Below, piece after piece: positions 45,236 to 58,088 of a stretch of DNA of 64,000 bases. This DNA is from Eucommia ulmoides (lineage: Eukaryota > Streptophyta > Magnoliopsida > Garryales > Eucommiaceae), in NCBI GenBank assembly GCA_016647705.1, contig CM028330.1, positions 33,134,649 to 33,198,648 of the forward strand, given 5' to 3'. The notes under the pieces are model-generated. The model did no database searches. It was not told where the DNA came from and was given only the letters and a program-made list of their open reading frames with translations. The stretch's first letter is position 1. Each line of letters opens with the position of its first letter. The position numbers were made by a program, and so were the translations under genes.

Positions 45236-46856
45236 TCTTACAAACAACCTTTCTGACATTTTTTCGGTTGGAATTTGGGGACGGAAGATATCAGCTATAA
45301 GAAGTGCCGGGGACAAAATATGAACCACTCCCCTTCTCTAAGTGGACATTATTGCCTTGACCAGGCAACTTCCACTCGCAATGCATCCATAGAAGCCTTA
45401 TAGATAGCAATGTTAGGCGATTCTCCTTTACATTACTTGATCTCATCCTTGCAGGGCACCGTGAACGATCCCATTATGGTCTGTTTACACATATCTTCTA
45501 TGATATTTTCCAAACTGCTTTTCTCTATCTTCTTGGTCATTGGCAGTTTTGAATTTTGATTATGTTGAGATAAATTTTAGGGGCTTGAGTTTACCTGCCC
45601 TTTAATAGCTTCGCCATTGTTGGCAAGTACATTCATCTATGAGCAAATACAGGGTTGTGCGATTGAAAGAAGAATTGAGAAATGAAGGATGATATGATTA
45701 AAAATGTAAAATTTGTTTGGGTAATTCGGTATTGGGCCCCAAAGCTCATACAGTAAATAAAAATATTTTAATCTTATCATGTTTTTTTAATAAGAATGCG
45801 TAGTTTTCATTGCAAAAATGCATCAATCAATTTTTATTTTTATTTTTGACAATAAACATCACTAAAATGAATATTCACCTATCACATTCACAACAAATAT
45901 TCATATAACTATCGCCGCCACGATCATACACAATCGTCATTGCATGACCATCACCACTTAACACCATTGTTATTGTAATCATTCATCAACACAACAAATA
46001 TTTATCATCACAACAAATATTCACTATTACCATAACCACCATGATCATACACAATCGTCAATGCATGACCATCATCACCTAATACCATTGGTGTTACTGC
46101 AATATTCACCATAATAAATATTCATCATCACCGTAATCACTGTTAACCATTACAACAAAATAATCATTATTACTATCACCGTTGACCATCACAACAAATA
46201 ATCACTATTACCATTACCATCAAAACAAAATTCACCATCGCAGCTGCCACCACCAAGCACAATTATCATTGCATCAAAATCTCCACTACCACTACGATCA
46301 CTGCCTAATACCCTTATTGTTACCATATCAAACATCTATTATTAGCACCATTGGTACACCAAAAATTCACTATCATCGTCTATTACCACAACAACAAATA
46401 AACAAAAAAATAACAATTAATAATCAAAAGGGCAAATTTCATTTTAGACACTTTAAGTATTGACACATTTCTATGTAATTCAATAACTTTGTTACGTTTT
46501 AATTTAGACCTTCTAATTTATTATTTAATTTTTATTTTTATTTTCTTTTTCCTTTTGTTTCTTCTTCTTTGTTGTTTGTTAATTCTTCATTGTCTGCGTC
46601 TTCATTCCCTCTCGGCGTCACCTCATTTGCAGGCCCTCGACGACGATCTTTCTACGGAAGTCGTCTTTGCGTTTGCAAATCTTGTTTTTCTCCATGATTC
46701 TCAGTGTGTCCACCAACAGATTTCTTTCTTAAATATTGGTGGAAGAAATCGGATTTCGTTGACCAAAAGAAGAATTTCTTCAAAAAAAATAATAAAAAAT
46801 AAAAAATAAACACACGTTGATTCACATTATGCACGTTGAACACACAAAAAGTGAAA
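45236..46856. other. RBR 3' flank and intergenic DNA
   Basis: The first few hundred bases are probably 3' UTR, but I could not fix a polyadenylation site. Then follow a CAT/CAC-rich repeat block (45895-46400) and AT-rich DNA up to the TATTA target duplication of the Tekay element. No further gene was seen. Confidence 0.5.
45895..46400. repeat. CACCAT/ACAAATATTC minisatellite with about 121-bp higher-order unit
   Basis: CATACACAATCGTCATTGCATGACC at about 45928 recurs at about 46049 as CATACACAATCGTCAATGCATGACC, and in weaker form near 46258. ACAACAAATATTCA is interspersed. The His/Thr-rich open frame at 46182-46463 is a product of this repeat. Confidence 0.65.
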
Positions 46857-46861
46857 TATTA

Positions 46862-47158
46862 TGTAAAACCTAAATCGTAAAACGTACGTCACATAATTGC
46901 ATTTTAGAGTATTAGAAAATTTTAGGTAAAAATTTTATTGATTAAGAACTCAAATCAAAACTTGAGAGTCAAATTTGCAAATTTAAAAACATTACTCTCA
47001 ACTTGGGATGCGAATTGCCAATTAAAAATAAAAAATTGAAAATGTTAGGGATCAAATTACAATTTTAGAAACTTATAAATATTGAATTAAACTCAAAAAG
47101 AAGACTTTAAGGAATTAGAGGAGGGAAAGAGTAATTTAACAAAAAAAAAATTTAAAAC

Positions 47159-47190
<32 letters not shown>

Positions 47191-49533
47191 GCATATGTCG
47201 TGCGTGTGAGACCGCCGGAAGGGAGAAGAACGGAGAGGCAACGTGGCAGGCTAGGAACATTTTCCACCACTTAATCCATGCAATATATACATACTTGTGC
47301 ATGTGCATTGATCAAACAGCCTCCATCAAGTTTGAAATTAGAAAAAATTCTAGAGAGAGAGAAAGAGAGGACCGGAGCACGGGAGGGATGATCGGACTTC
47401 CTTGAGTCGGTGTTCCTCCGGCAGGGTGGTCGTGGCTATTGCTCGTATGCATGATCGTGGAGGTGTCTTCGTTAGTTTCAGGGGAGAGCGAAAGTGGTTC
47501 GGTCGGTGGGGTGGTTCGTCGACGGCGTGACGGGTGTATTCTTAGCATCACCGGTGAGCGAATGTTAGGCTCGGTTGTTCAGCTTGTCGACGATCTTCGA
47601 TTTGGTGAGTACTTATACATATTTAATTGATCATTCTAGTAGGTGTGTGCATGCATGTGTATGTGATCGGCGATAGGATCGCCGGTGGGTTTCGGTTTCG
47701 TCCGACGGTGGCGTTTCAACGGAGTGTATGTGTTCTGATTCTTGTTTCGTGCAGTGTGTGTATGTGTGTGTTGCTTCGATTGCATGCGTGAGTGATCGTC
47801 GCCACGACGTGGCCGACGGTGTGTGTCACCGCTACGACGGTGCATGCTTGTGGGCATCCTCTGTTTCGGTTCAATATGGTAGAATGTGGGTATGTAGGAG
47901 TGTTGTTCGGGTCGTCGTCCATCGACCCTCGGCGATCGTGTGTGGGGGCGTTCTGGTTCAGTGTTATGCCTGTGTGTATGTTTTACCCAGTTCGGCTGAC
48001 GACGGGTGTGTAGGACAATGTAGGTATGTGTGTAATGTGTTGATCAGTGTGTGTATGCGTGTGCATGGGTATGTTGCTGAAAATTGTTATGGGTAGCCGG
48101 TGCGTCGCCGGCAGGGGGGGCTGGTCGGCCGGTGGTCGTGTCGGCGGGCGGAGCACAAACAGAAAACAGAAACACGAAAAAAAAAAAAGAAGAAGAAGGG
48201 GAAAAAAATAGAAGAAAAAACGAAAAGAGAAGAATTTGCACAAACCACCCCGATAAGAATTAAAAACCCATTTCGCGGCCCATGAACGATTCGGAATAAG
48301 TAACGTTTTCCGTTAAGTTTATTTCAGTTTATTGAATTGAATTCTAACATCAAAATTTTGGAATTTGAATAATAAATTGGGACCTTGTGTATTACTAAAT
48401 TTTATGCAATTATTTTTAATGAAATAAAAATTACCCGAAATAGTAATTTTCATAAGTAAAATGTGGGAAATGGAAAATTTCGGAACTTAGGGTCTGCATT
48501 GCACGATTTGATTATTTTGCATAAAATATTAATTTGGGCCCTATTATTACTAGGTTCGCAAACGCCAACATTCCGGTAGGTTTTGGACGGTGCTGTTATT
48601 GTAGCACAAGAAGCGAGGTGAGTGTACTGTCTTCTTATCAAACTGTTTTTTGTATATATATATATATGATGACATATGTGTTTGCTTACACTGTACGATT
48701 TCATAAATGATATGGATCAAGCAGGTTTTTGAAATTGTGTTGGTTTCTAAAAGAAGGCTTAAAAATAATTTTCGTTAGATATGAGTTGACTATATTTCTC
48801 CCCGTAAGGGGTGTGGATTATATTTCTCCCCAAAAGGGGTGTGGATATTTCGTAGGAAGGCATTCCTACGAATATTACGGTACCGTTGCAACTCCTGATC
48901 GTGAGGTTAAAACGATCACTATGGCTAGCCAGTGTATGTTGTGGTGGATTGGTGGTTTGAGATGTGATGTTTATTTATACTGGGTAATTTATTATTTATT
49001 GTGGTGGTCGGTATGATATTTATACTAGATGGTTTTAAAATGAAACTTATATATATTACTTTATTTTAACTACATATATTATGAAGACTTTTACAAGCTA
49101 TGTGACATCTATATACTTATGCTTGATCCATATTTAAATGATGTATTATTTAGAATGTATTATTATGTAAAAATATTTTTATTAAGAAGGCAGTACACTC
49201 GCAGGTGAAATAGCTAGGAGTCGGTCCCCTACTGGCACTGGGTAGAGTCCGGCATTAGTATAGCGATGGAGTATTTTGGGAGGTGCTGCCTGAGGCGAAC
49301 CTAGGAGAGGTTCATTGTTGTTTTTATCTTTTTTTTTTTTTTTTTTTTTTTTGTTATTAAAAATTCAGGGACGGGTGTGTCCCTAGTTAGAGAAAATGTT
49401 TATAGTTTGATTTTGGTGATTGTATAATTATGATTGTCTACTGTCACTTTCTAGTTGGTTTGTCCCTCAGAGGATGTCGTGACGAAGTCACGCCGGCCCC
49501 ATAGGTTACGGGTGTCCGAGGTGGGGGGTGACA
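46862..49533 (+). repeat. 5' LTR of the Tekay-type element
   Basis: 2,672 bp with TG..CA ends. It contains a CA/TA microsatellite near 47160-47190, a GT-rich block (47640-48080) and a poly-A tract near 48176. Open frames on both strands inside it come from the GT/CA-rich block and are not genes. Confidence 0.93.
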
Positions 49534-49537
49534 ATTT

Positions 49538-49550
49538 TGGTATTAGAGCC
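49538..49550 (+). promoter_or_regulatory. Primer-binding site, initiator tRNA-Met type
   Basis: TGGTATTAGAGCC begins four bases after the LTR. It has one base different from the usual plant core TGGTATCAGAGC. Confidence 0.85.
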
Positions 49551-49767
49551 TAGGTTATAGGTTCTGTAGACTTACTAGTGTTTGTAGCGTAAAGGATCAT
49601 TAGATAGGAAGACGTATCAGTCATCTAGTCAGTAGAGGGCTTTAAGATAAGGTGTCAGTGGGTACTGTTGATACTCGCGTAATAGTTAATTAACGTATAT
49701 TAATTACTGTCATTTTTTTGGTTGACCTAGTTAGTCGTTGAATTGAATTTTATGGCTGATAACAGGT

Positions 49768-50589
49768 ATGGAGGGGGGAGATGAATCTCCTGGGAGTGTG
49801 AGACCCCACGGGCAGGCGGAATCCCCGAGGCAAGTGGAGCCTCAGGAATAGAGAGATAGGGAGCAGGAAAGTTTGCATATTGTGGAATCCCACACGCAGG
49901 GTGATATGTTGCAAGGGAGCTTAGACACGGTCGAAAGAATTTTGCAGGCCGCTGCCCAACTGACAAAGCAGCAAGCGAGGATTATGGAAAGTCAAAGGGC
50001 CCAAAGTGATACTGCCACATCTCAGGCGGTATGACTGAAGAGGTTCAAGGAGTTAGACCCTCCAGCTTTCACCGGAACGGCGGGTCCGGCTGATGCGGAA
50101 AATTGGATTAGAGGTACGGGTCATGTATTTGAGGAGATGGGAATTGTCGACGATAGTCGAGTTTCCCTTGCCACTTTTCAGCTGAGGGAGGAGGCCGAGC
50201 ATTGGTGGGAAGAAATGAAAAGGTTGATTTTCGGTTCTGGCGAGGAGATCACGTGGGGTCGTTTCGTTACCGTGTTTAACGAGAAATATCTTCCTGAGTC
50301 TTACCGATTCCAGATAGAGGAAGAATTTATCATGTTGAAGCAGGGAAATATGATAGTTCAGCAGTACGGAGTCAAATTTGATTCTTTATCCCGTTTTGCC
50401 CCTGATCTGGTAAAGACGGAAGAGGAAAAATACAGACGTTTTCAGAAGGGACTTCAGTTAGAGATTCGTTCTAGGTTGACAAGCAAGCAGATTAAGAATT
50501 ATGCAGAGTTGGTAAATATGGCAAAGCTAGTGGAGAGGGATGTGCAGGAATCCGTCGAGAGTCGAGAGCAGTTCAAGAAGAGCCGATAG
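49768..50589 (+). pseudogene. Tekay-type gag, truncated
   Basis: From ATG 49768 one frame gives an acidic leader (MEGGDESPG) and the gag core: FKELDPPAFTGTAGP, WIRG, FQLREEAEHWWEEM, FNEKYLPESYR and RSRLTSKQIKNYAELV. In-frame stops are TAG 49849-49851 and TGA 50032-50034. The frame ends at 50589 directly before the protease motif. The CCHC zinc knuckle expected between gag core and protease is absent, so an internal deletion with a frame change is inferred. Confidence 0.85.
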
Positions 50590-53500
50590 ATGCTCGTATA
50601 CTTATTGATCCCGGTTCTACACATTCGTTTGTTTCAGCAACCTTCATGATGCAAGTAGGCAGATTTTCCATTTCTTTATCATATCGTATTGTTATTTCTA
50701 CTCCAGTGGGTGAGTCGGTCTGGATCGATAGTGTGTATAAAGACAGTCCACTTCGATTTGGTGATAGAGAGTTATTAGCAGATTTATTACCCCTGAGTAT
50801 TCACGATTTCGATATAATACTGGGTATGGATTTGCTATCCAGATATCATGCCACGGTGGACTGTTTCAAGAAAGAAGTGATATTTTGAATCTCAGGCGAG
50901 CCAGAGTTTGTATTTGCTGGAGATAAAATTATCACTCCTGTCAGTTTAATTTCAGTTCTAGAAGCTAGAAAATTATTGAGGAAAGGATGTCAGGGATATC
51001 TTGCGCATGTGATTGACACCAGTCAGAGAGAAATTCCGGTGGCAAATATTCCAGTAGTCAGAGATTTTTCTGACGTATTTCTAGAAGAATTGCCAGCGTT
51101 GCCCGTAGATAGGGAGATGGAATTCACGATCGAGTTACTTCCAGGCACTACCCCTATATCGATTCCACCTTATCGTATGGCACCTACTGAGCTAAAAGAG
51201 TTGAAAGTGCAGTTGCAAGATTTATTAGACCGTGGGTTTATCAGGCCCAGTTTCTTCCCATGGGGGGCCTCAGTGCTGTTCGTGAAGAAGAAGGATGGCA
51301 CGTTGAGAATATGTATTGATTATCGGGAGCTGAATAGGGTGACGGTTCGCAATAAATATCCGTTGCCCAGGATTGATGACTTGTTTGACCAGCTCCAGAA
51401 AGCTAAAGTATTTTTCAAGATAGATCTTCGATCAGGGTACCACTAATTAAAAGTCAGAGATAGGGACGTGGCAAAAATGACATTTCGTACGAGATATGGA
51501 CACTATGAATTTCTGGTTATACCCTTTGGATTGACAAACGCCCCTACTGCTTTCATGGACTTGATGAACCATATCTTTCAGCCCTATCTGGATCAATTTA
51601 TTATAGTGTTCATTGATGACATATTGGTCTATTTCCAAAGTAGAGAAGAGCATGCGAAGCGTCTCCAGCTCGTATTGCAGACGTTGCGAGAGAAGCGGTG
51701 ATATGCGAAATTTAGTAAATGTAAATTCTGGCTAGATCATATGGTATTTTTAGGGCATGTTATTTCAGGAGATGGTATTCAGGTAGACCCAAAGAAAGTT
51801 GAAGCTGTTGTTCAGTGGGAAAGACCGAAAAATGTGACTGAAGTTCGAAGCTTTCTAGGATTGGCGGGTTATTATAGACGGTTTGTGCAAGGATTTTCCA
51901 TTATAGCTACCCCGTTGACTCGATTGACCCGCAAGGAATCCAGATTTGAGTGGACCGATAAATGTGAGCAGAGTTTCCAGGAGTTGAAGAGTAGATTGAT
52001 ATCAGCACCAATACTGTCCCTCCCGTCAGAAGGAGGTGGTTTCGTGATTTATAGTGACGCGTCACACCAAGGGCTGGGATGTGTTCTGATGCAGTATGGT
52101 CACGTAATCGCATATGCATCTTGGCAATTGAAGAACCATGAGCGTAATTACCCGACGCACGATTTGGAGTTGGCAGCAATTGTGTTCGCCCTGAAGATTT
52201 GGAGGCACTACTTGTATGGCGAGACATGTGAAATATACACCGACCATCAGAGTTTGAAATACTTGTTTACTCAGAAGGAATTAAATCTGAGGCAGAAGCG
52301 TTGGATGGAGTTGATTAAGGATTATGATTGCACTATCCACTATCATCCGGGAAAGGCTAATATTGTAGCTGATGCTTTGAGTCGAAAATCAGCAGGTTCG
52401 GTTGCACACATTCGAGTCGCGCATGCTAACTTGTATGCAGAGTTGAGATCGTTGCGAGTTTAGTTAGCGGTTGGTCAGACGGCAGCATTGCTTGCAACCT
52501 TGACTTTGAGGCCGACATTGATTGACCGCATTATTGAAACTCAAAAGTCAGACGTTTTACTGGAGAGGATTCGGGATGAAGTGAAAAATGGTCACATAAC
52601 TGATCATCATATCAGGGATAGTGACGAAGCTTTGATGTGTGGGAATAGGCTGTGTGTGCCTAATGACGTTAATTTGAAAAATGATATCTTGGAAAAGGCG
52701 CATAGCTCAGCGTACGCAATGCATCCCGGGAGCACCAAAATGTATCGAGATTTGCGTGAGCAGTATTGGTGGATCGAAATGAAACGGGAAATCATAGAAT
52801 TTGTTGCCAGGTGCCTTGTTTGTTAGCAAGTAAAGATTGAGCATCAACGTCCAGGTGAGTTATTGCAACCTCTACCTATTCTGGAGTGGAAGTGAGAGCA
52901 TATCACGATGGATTTCGTTTCGGGATTACCCCGTACTCAAAAGGGGTATAATTCCATCTGGGTGATCGTTGATAGGCTTACCAAGTCCACTCATTTTTTG
53001 GCTGTAAAGACGACATTTTCTCTTGAAAAATATGCCCAATTGTATATCGATAAGATTGTTAGGTTGCACGTCGCACCGGTTTCTATAGTGTCGGATAGAG
53101 ATCCAAGATTTACTTCGAGGTTCTGGCCAAGTCTCCAGACTGCTTTGGGTACCAAGCTGAAATTTAGTACCGCTTTCCATCCTTAGACAGACGGTCAATC
53201 AGAGCATACGATACAGACGTTGGAGGATATGTTGAGGGGATGTATTCTGGAATTTTCTGGTAGCTGGGATGATCATTTGCCATTGATGGAATTCGCCTAC
53301 AATAACAGCTACCACTCGGCAATCGAGATAGCTCTGCATGAAGCGTTGTATGGTAGGAGATGCAGAACCCCATTTTGTTGGACTGAGGTGGGTGAACGTA
53401 AATTGTTGATGTTGGACATAGCCCAATTGACAGCAGACAAAGTAGAGGTGATTCGAGAAAAAATGAAAATTGCTCAGAGTCGACAGAAGAGTTATGTAGA

Positions 53501-53966
53501 CAAGCGCCGACGGAAGTTGGAGTTCGAGGTGAGAGATCATGTGTTCTTGCGTATTTCTCCATGGAAAGGCATAATGAGGTTCGGAAAGAAAGGAAAGTTG
53601 AGCCCAAGATACATCGGACCATATGAAATCCTAGAACGAATTGGCACGATAGCGTATAGACTTGCGTTACCATCAGAATTATCTCGACTACACGACGTTT
53701 TTCATGTATCGATGCTCCGAAAATATGTGCCAGACCCTTCTCATGTGTTGACTTCGCAGCCGATCGAGTTGGAAACAGATTTGACCTACGTTGAAGAGTC
53801 AGTCCAAATACTAAGCCGTAAAAACCAGGTGTTGCGAACGAAAACGATTCCTTTAGTCAAAGTGTTGTGGCGTAGTCATGCGGTGGAAGAGGCGACATGG
53901 GAGCGAGAGGAAGAAATGAAGAACAAATACCCACATTTGTTCGACTCAGGTAAAATTTCTGGATGA
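50583..53966 (+). pseudogene. Tekay-type pol (protease, RT, RNase H, integrase, chromodomain)
   Basis: One frame runs the whole length with no frameshift but with stops at 50886, 51444, 51699, 52461, 52824, 52893 and 53184. The protease motif is LIDPGSTHSFVS near 50605. RT has [35 protein letters not shown] and FIDDILVYF. RNase H runs from [11 protein letters not shown] to VADALSRKS. Integrase has the MHPGSTKMY..CLVC zinc region, MDFVSGLP, IVSDRDPRF and TDGQSE, so all three acidic residues are present. The tail FHVSMLRKYVPDP is followed by a chromodomain-like segment ending NKYPHLFDSG. Confidence 0.92.
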
Positions 53967-53978
53967 AATTTCTTTTAC

Positions 53979-53989
53979 GAGGGAAGAGT
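53979..53989 (+). promoter_or_regulatory. Polypurine tract
   Basis: GAGGGAAGAG immediately precedes the TG of the 3' LTR and is the expected plus-strand priming site. Confidence 0.75.
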
Positions 53990-56660
53990 TGTAAAACCTA
54001 AATCGTAAAACGTACATCATAAATAGTTGCATTTTAGAGCATTAGAAAATTTTAGGTAAAAATTTTATTGATTAAGAACTCAAATCAAAACTTGGGGGTC
54101 AAATTTGCAAATTTAAAAACATTACTCTCAAATTGAGGTGCGAATTGCCAATTAAAAATAAAAAATTGAAAATGTTAGGGATCAAATTACAATTTTAGAA
54201 ACTTATAAATATTGAATTAAACTCAAAAAGAAGACTTTAAGGAATTAGAGGGGGAAAGAGTAATTTAACAAAAAAAAATTAAAACACACACACACATATA
54301 TATATACACACACACGCATATGTCGTGCGTGTGAGACCGCCGGAAGGGAGAAGAACGGAGAGGCAACGTGGCAGGCTAGGAACGTTTTCCACCACTTAAT
54401 CCATGCAATATATACATACTTGTGCATGTGCATTGATCAAACAGCCTCCATCAAGTTTGAAATTAGAAAAAATTCTAGAGAGAGAGAGAAAGAGAGGACC
54501 GGAGCACGGGAGGGGTGATCGGACTTCCTTGAGTCGGTGTTCCTCCGGTAGGGTGGTCGTGGCTATTGCTCGTATGCATGATCATGGAGGTGTCTTCGTT
54601 AGTTTCAGGGGAGAGCGAAAGTGGTTCGGTCGGTGGGGTGGTTCGTCGACGACGTGACGGGTGTATTCTTAGCATCGCCGGTGAGCGAACGTTGGGTTCG
54701 GTTGTTCAGCTTGTCGACGATCTTCGATCTGGTGAGTACTTATACATATTTAATTGATCATTCTAGTAGGTGTGTGCATGCATGTGTATGTGATCGGCGA
54801 TAGGATCGCCGGTGGGTTTCGGTTTCGTCCGACGGTGGCGTTTCGACGGAGTGTATGTGTTCTGATTCTTGTTTCATGCAGCGTGTGTATGTGTGTGTTG
54901 CTTCGACTGCATGCGTGAGTGATCGTCGCCACGACGTGGCCGACGGTGTGTGTCACCGCTACGGCGGTGCATGCTTGTGGGCGTCCTATGTTTCGGTTCA
55001 ATACGGTAGAATGTGGGTATGTGGGAGTGTTGTTCGGGTTGTCGTCCATCGACCCTCGACGATCGTATGTGGGGGCGTTCTGATTCAGTGTTATGCTTGT
55101 GTGTGTGTTTTACCCAATTCAGCCGGCGACGGGTGTGTAGGACAGTGTAGGTATGTGTGTAATGTGTTGATCAGTGTGTGTATGCGTGTGCATAGGTGTG
55201 TTGCTGAAAACTGTTATGGGTAGTCGATGCGTCACCGGCAGGGGGGGTTGGTTGGCCGGTGGTGGTGTTGGTCGGCGGAGCACAAACAGTAAACAGAAAC
55301 ACGAAAAAAAAAAAAAAAAAAAAAGGAAGAAGAAGGGGAAAAAAATAAAAAGAAAAAACGAAAAGAGAAGAATTTGCACAAACCACCCTGATAAGAATTA
55401 AAAACCCATTTCGCGGCCCATGAACGATTCGGAATAAGTAACGTTTTCCGTTAAGTTTATTTCAGTTTATTGAATTGAATTCTAACATCAAAATTTTGGA
55501 ATTTGAATAATAAATTGGGACCTTGTGTATTACTAAATTTTATGCAATTATTTTTAATGAAATAAAAATTACCCGAAATAGTAATTTTCATAAGTAAAAT
55601 GTGGGAAATGGAAAATTTCGGAACTTAGGGTCTGCATTGCACGATTTGATTATTTTGCATAAAATATTAATTTGGGCCCTATTATTACTAGGTTCGCAAA
55701 CGCCAACATTCCGGTAGGTTTTAGACGGTGCTGTTATTGTAGCACAAGAAGCAAGGTGAGTGTACTGTCTTCTTATCAAACTGTTTTTTGTATATATATA
55801 TATATGATGACATATGTGTTTGCTTACACTGTACGATTTCATAAATGATATGGATTAAGCAGGTTTTTGGAATTATGTTGGTTTCTAAAAGAAGGCTTAA
55901 AAATAATTTTCGTTAGATACGAGTGGATTATATTTCTCCCCGTAAGGGGTGTGGATTATATTTCTCCCCAAAAGGAGTGTAGATATTTCGTAGGAAGACA
56001 TTCCTACGAATGTTACGGTACCGTTGCAACTCCTGATCGTGAGGTTAAAACGATCACTATGGTTAGCCAGTGTGTGTTGTGGTGGAGTGGTGGTTTGAGA
56101 TATGATGTTTATTTATAGTGGGTGATTTATTATTTATTGTGGTGTTCGGTATGATATTTATACTAGATGATTTTGAAATGGAACTTATATATATTGCTTT
56201 ATTTTCACTACATATATTACGAAGACTTTTACAAGCTATGTGACATCTATATACTTATGCTTGATCCATATTTAAATGATGTATTATTTAGAATGTATTA
56301 TTATGTAAAAATATTTTTATTAAGAAGGCAGTACACTCGCAGGTGAAATAGCTAGGAGTCGGTCCCCTACTGGCACTGGGTAGAGTCCGGCATTGGTATA
56401 GCGAGGGAGTATTTTGGGAGGTGCTGCCTGAGGCGAACCTAGGAGAGGTTCATTGTTGTTTTTATCTTCTTTTTTTTTTGTTATTAAAAATTCAGGGACG
56501 GGTGTGTCCCTAGTTAAAGAAAATGTTTATAGCCTGATTTTGGTGATTGTATAATTATAATTGTCTACTGTCGCTTTCTAGTTGGTTTGTCCCTAAGAGG
56601 ATGTCGTGACGATGTCACGCCGGCCCCATAGGTGACGGGTGTCCGGGGTGGGGGATGACA
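53990..56660 (+). repeat. 3' LTR of the Tekay-type element
   Basis: 2,671 bp, matching the 5' LTR throughout with only a few percent visible differences, largely single-base changes and length changes in the TA/CA, T and A runs. Followed by the TATTA duplication. Confidence 0.93.
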
Positions 56661-56665
56661 TATTA

Positions 56666-57869
56666 GCTTGAGAATTCCACAAGCATCGACGATCGAGTCC
56701 ATTTCATCCTCCGAAATTGTTGTTACTATTTCTGCTGAAGCAATTGTCGAGATTGCTGTTGCACCTCGACTGTTTGTCACCATCATCTACGATAAAATCC
56801 CGAACCATTTCGGCCAGGCGGAGAGAGCTTGGTTCAAATTCTTTGGTTTCATTTTTGTTTCAACACGATTGTTCATTGCCAGACAGTTTCTCTGGCCCTA
56901 ATATCCTTTTACGAACCTTCCAAAAATCCCAAAAAAACACCAAAACAAGCTACGTAGCTCACCACAAAATGTTGTTGACCATTACCTAGTCAGAAGCACC
57001 ACCATTGCCAGCCCCATGGACAACAACCACTGCCGTAGGGGTTGAAACTATCGTGGAAGTGCATTGGTCGCTATTGCGACCAATAGTTGTTCGTGAATAT
57101 TTTATTGCTAGTTAGTGATGCCTCAACTTGTCTTGCTGCCAATGTCGTGACACTATTCTCTCGTTATCAAAAATTATTTCAAAAATAATTTTAGTATTTT
57201 TTTTTTGAATTTTAGGTTATTCGTGATCTTCACGTTCTAAACATGAAACTCACAACCTAATTAATTTAAGAAATTTTAGAACTCCCACTATGATTTATAG
57301 CTCGACTAATAATCATGTATTACCAAGAAATTAATATTTTTAGGTTTTATTTCAAATAAAAGATGATTTGATTTCATTCACTTTTGTCTCATTTTCATTA
57401 TTAATTATAATATTGTCAATTTAATGATGTTAACATTCATTACAACAAAAATTAGCACATTTCCCGAGTATAATTGATCTCTAAATTTTAATGAATAATT
57501 TAGGAGCCAATTTTTTTGGGACAGTTCAATTTATTTTTATTTTTTTGTCCACTAATTTCAAAATCAATGTTAAGTGACAACACTATTTTTATTTAAAACA
57601 AAATTGAGTCCGAACTTCATTTTTCTAAAATTTAGTGCGTAGAAGCTCTTTTTAGAAAACACTTCATTTCCAAAACATTTAATTTTTGTCAAAATTTTAT
57701 CATTTTCCTTTTACTTACATAAATACTTTATTATTTTTGAAAAATCTAGAAATATAAGTTTTCAAATTCTAGAGGAATAAAGTAAAAATATGGGGAAGTA
57801 AAGGAAAAATATAAAAAAATTACCTTTTTGGTCCTTTTAAGTTAGGTTATATCCGTAAGTTGGGGACAA
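56666..57869. other. Intergenic DNA, no gene seen
   Basis: A GC-richer patch at 56680-57100 is open in short stretches but shows no recognised protein. The rest is AT-rich. Confidence 0.5.
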
Positions 57870-57990
57870 ACAAGATGTAACTCAAATGGTAAGACACGTT
57901 TGAGTTAAAGCAATTGAGATATTTCTATGAGGCTAAGAATTCGAACCTGTGAAAAAGTACTCGTTGGGAGGGGCAGTCACGCACCCCGAA
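57870..57990 (+). mobile_element. Possible tRNA-derived SINE head
   Basis: TGTAACTCAAATGGTAAGAC at 57876 resembles a pol III A box (tRNA D-arm). AGAATTCGAACCTG around 57936-57949 resembles a B box (T-arm). Their spacing of about 60 bp is on the long side for a tRNA but usual for plant SINEs. No poly-A tail or target duplication was identified, so the end is not fixed. Confidence 0.35.
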
Positions 57991-58088
57991 CGAGATAGTT
58001 TTTCACCCTGTATGGATACGGAGATACTCGCGGTATAAAAAAATAAAAAAATATCCATAACTGGGTGGTAATTTTGTCTTTAAATCAT

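Larger units (their letters stand above)
46862..56660 (+). mobile_element. Complete Tekay/Del-type Gypsy chromovirus (coding-dead)
   Basis: 9,799 bp bounded by identical TATTA target duplications (46857-46861 and 56661-56665). Two LTRs of 2,672 and 2,671 bp start TGTAAAACCTAAATCG and end ..GTGACA/..ATGACA. A tRNA-Met-type primer site, gag, protease, RT, RNase H, integrase with a C-terminal chromodomain-like segment, and a polypurine tract follow in order. Long LTRs and the VEESVQIL..VLWRSHAVEEATWE tail fit the Tekay/Del clade (inference). All coding frames are interrupted. It lies between the RBR and PPR genes. Confidence 0.94.

Noticed and set aside
46182..46463. His/Tyr/Thr-rich 93-codon frame
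   Set aside because: Translation of a CAT/CAC-type minisatellite.
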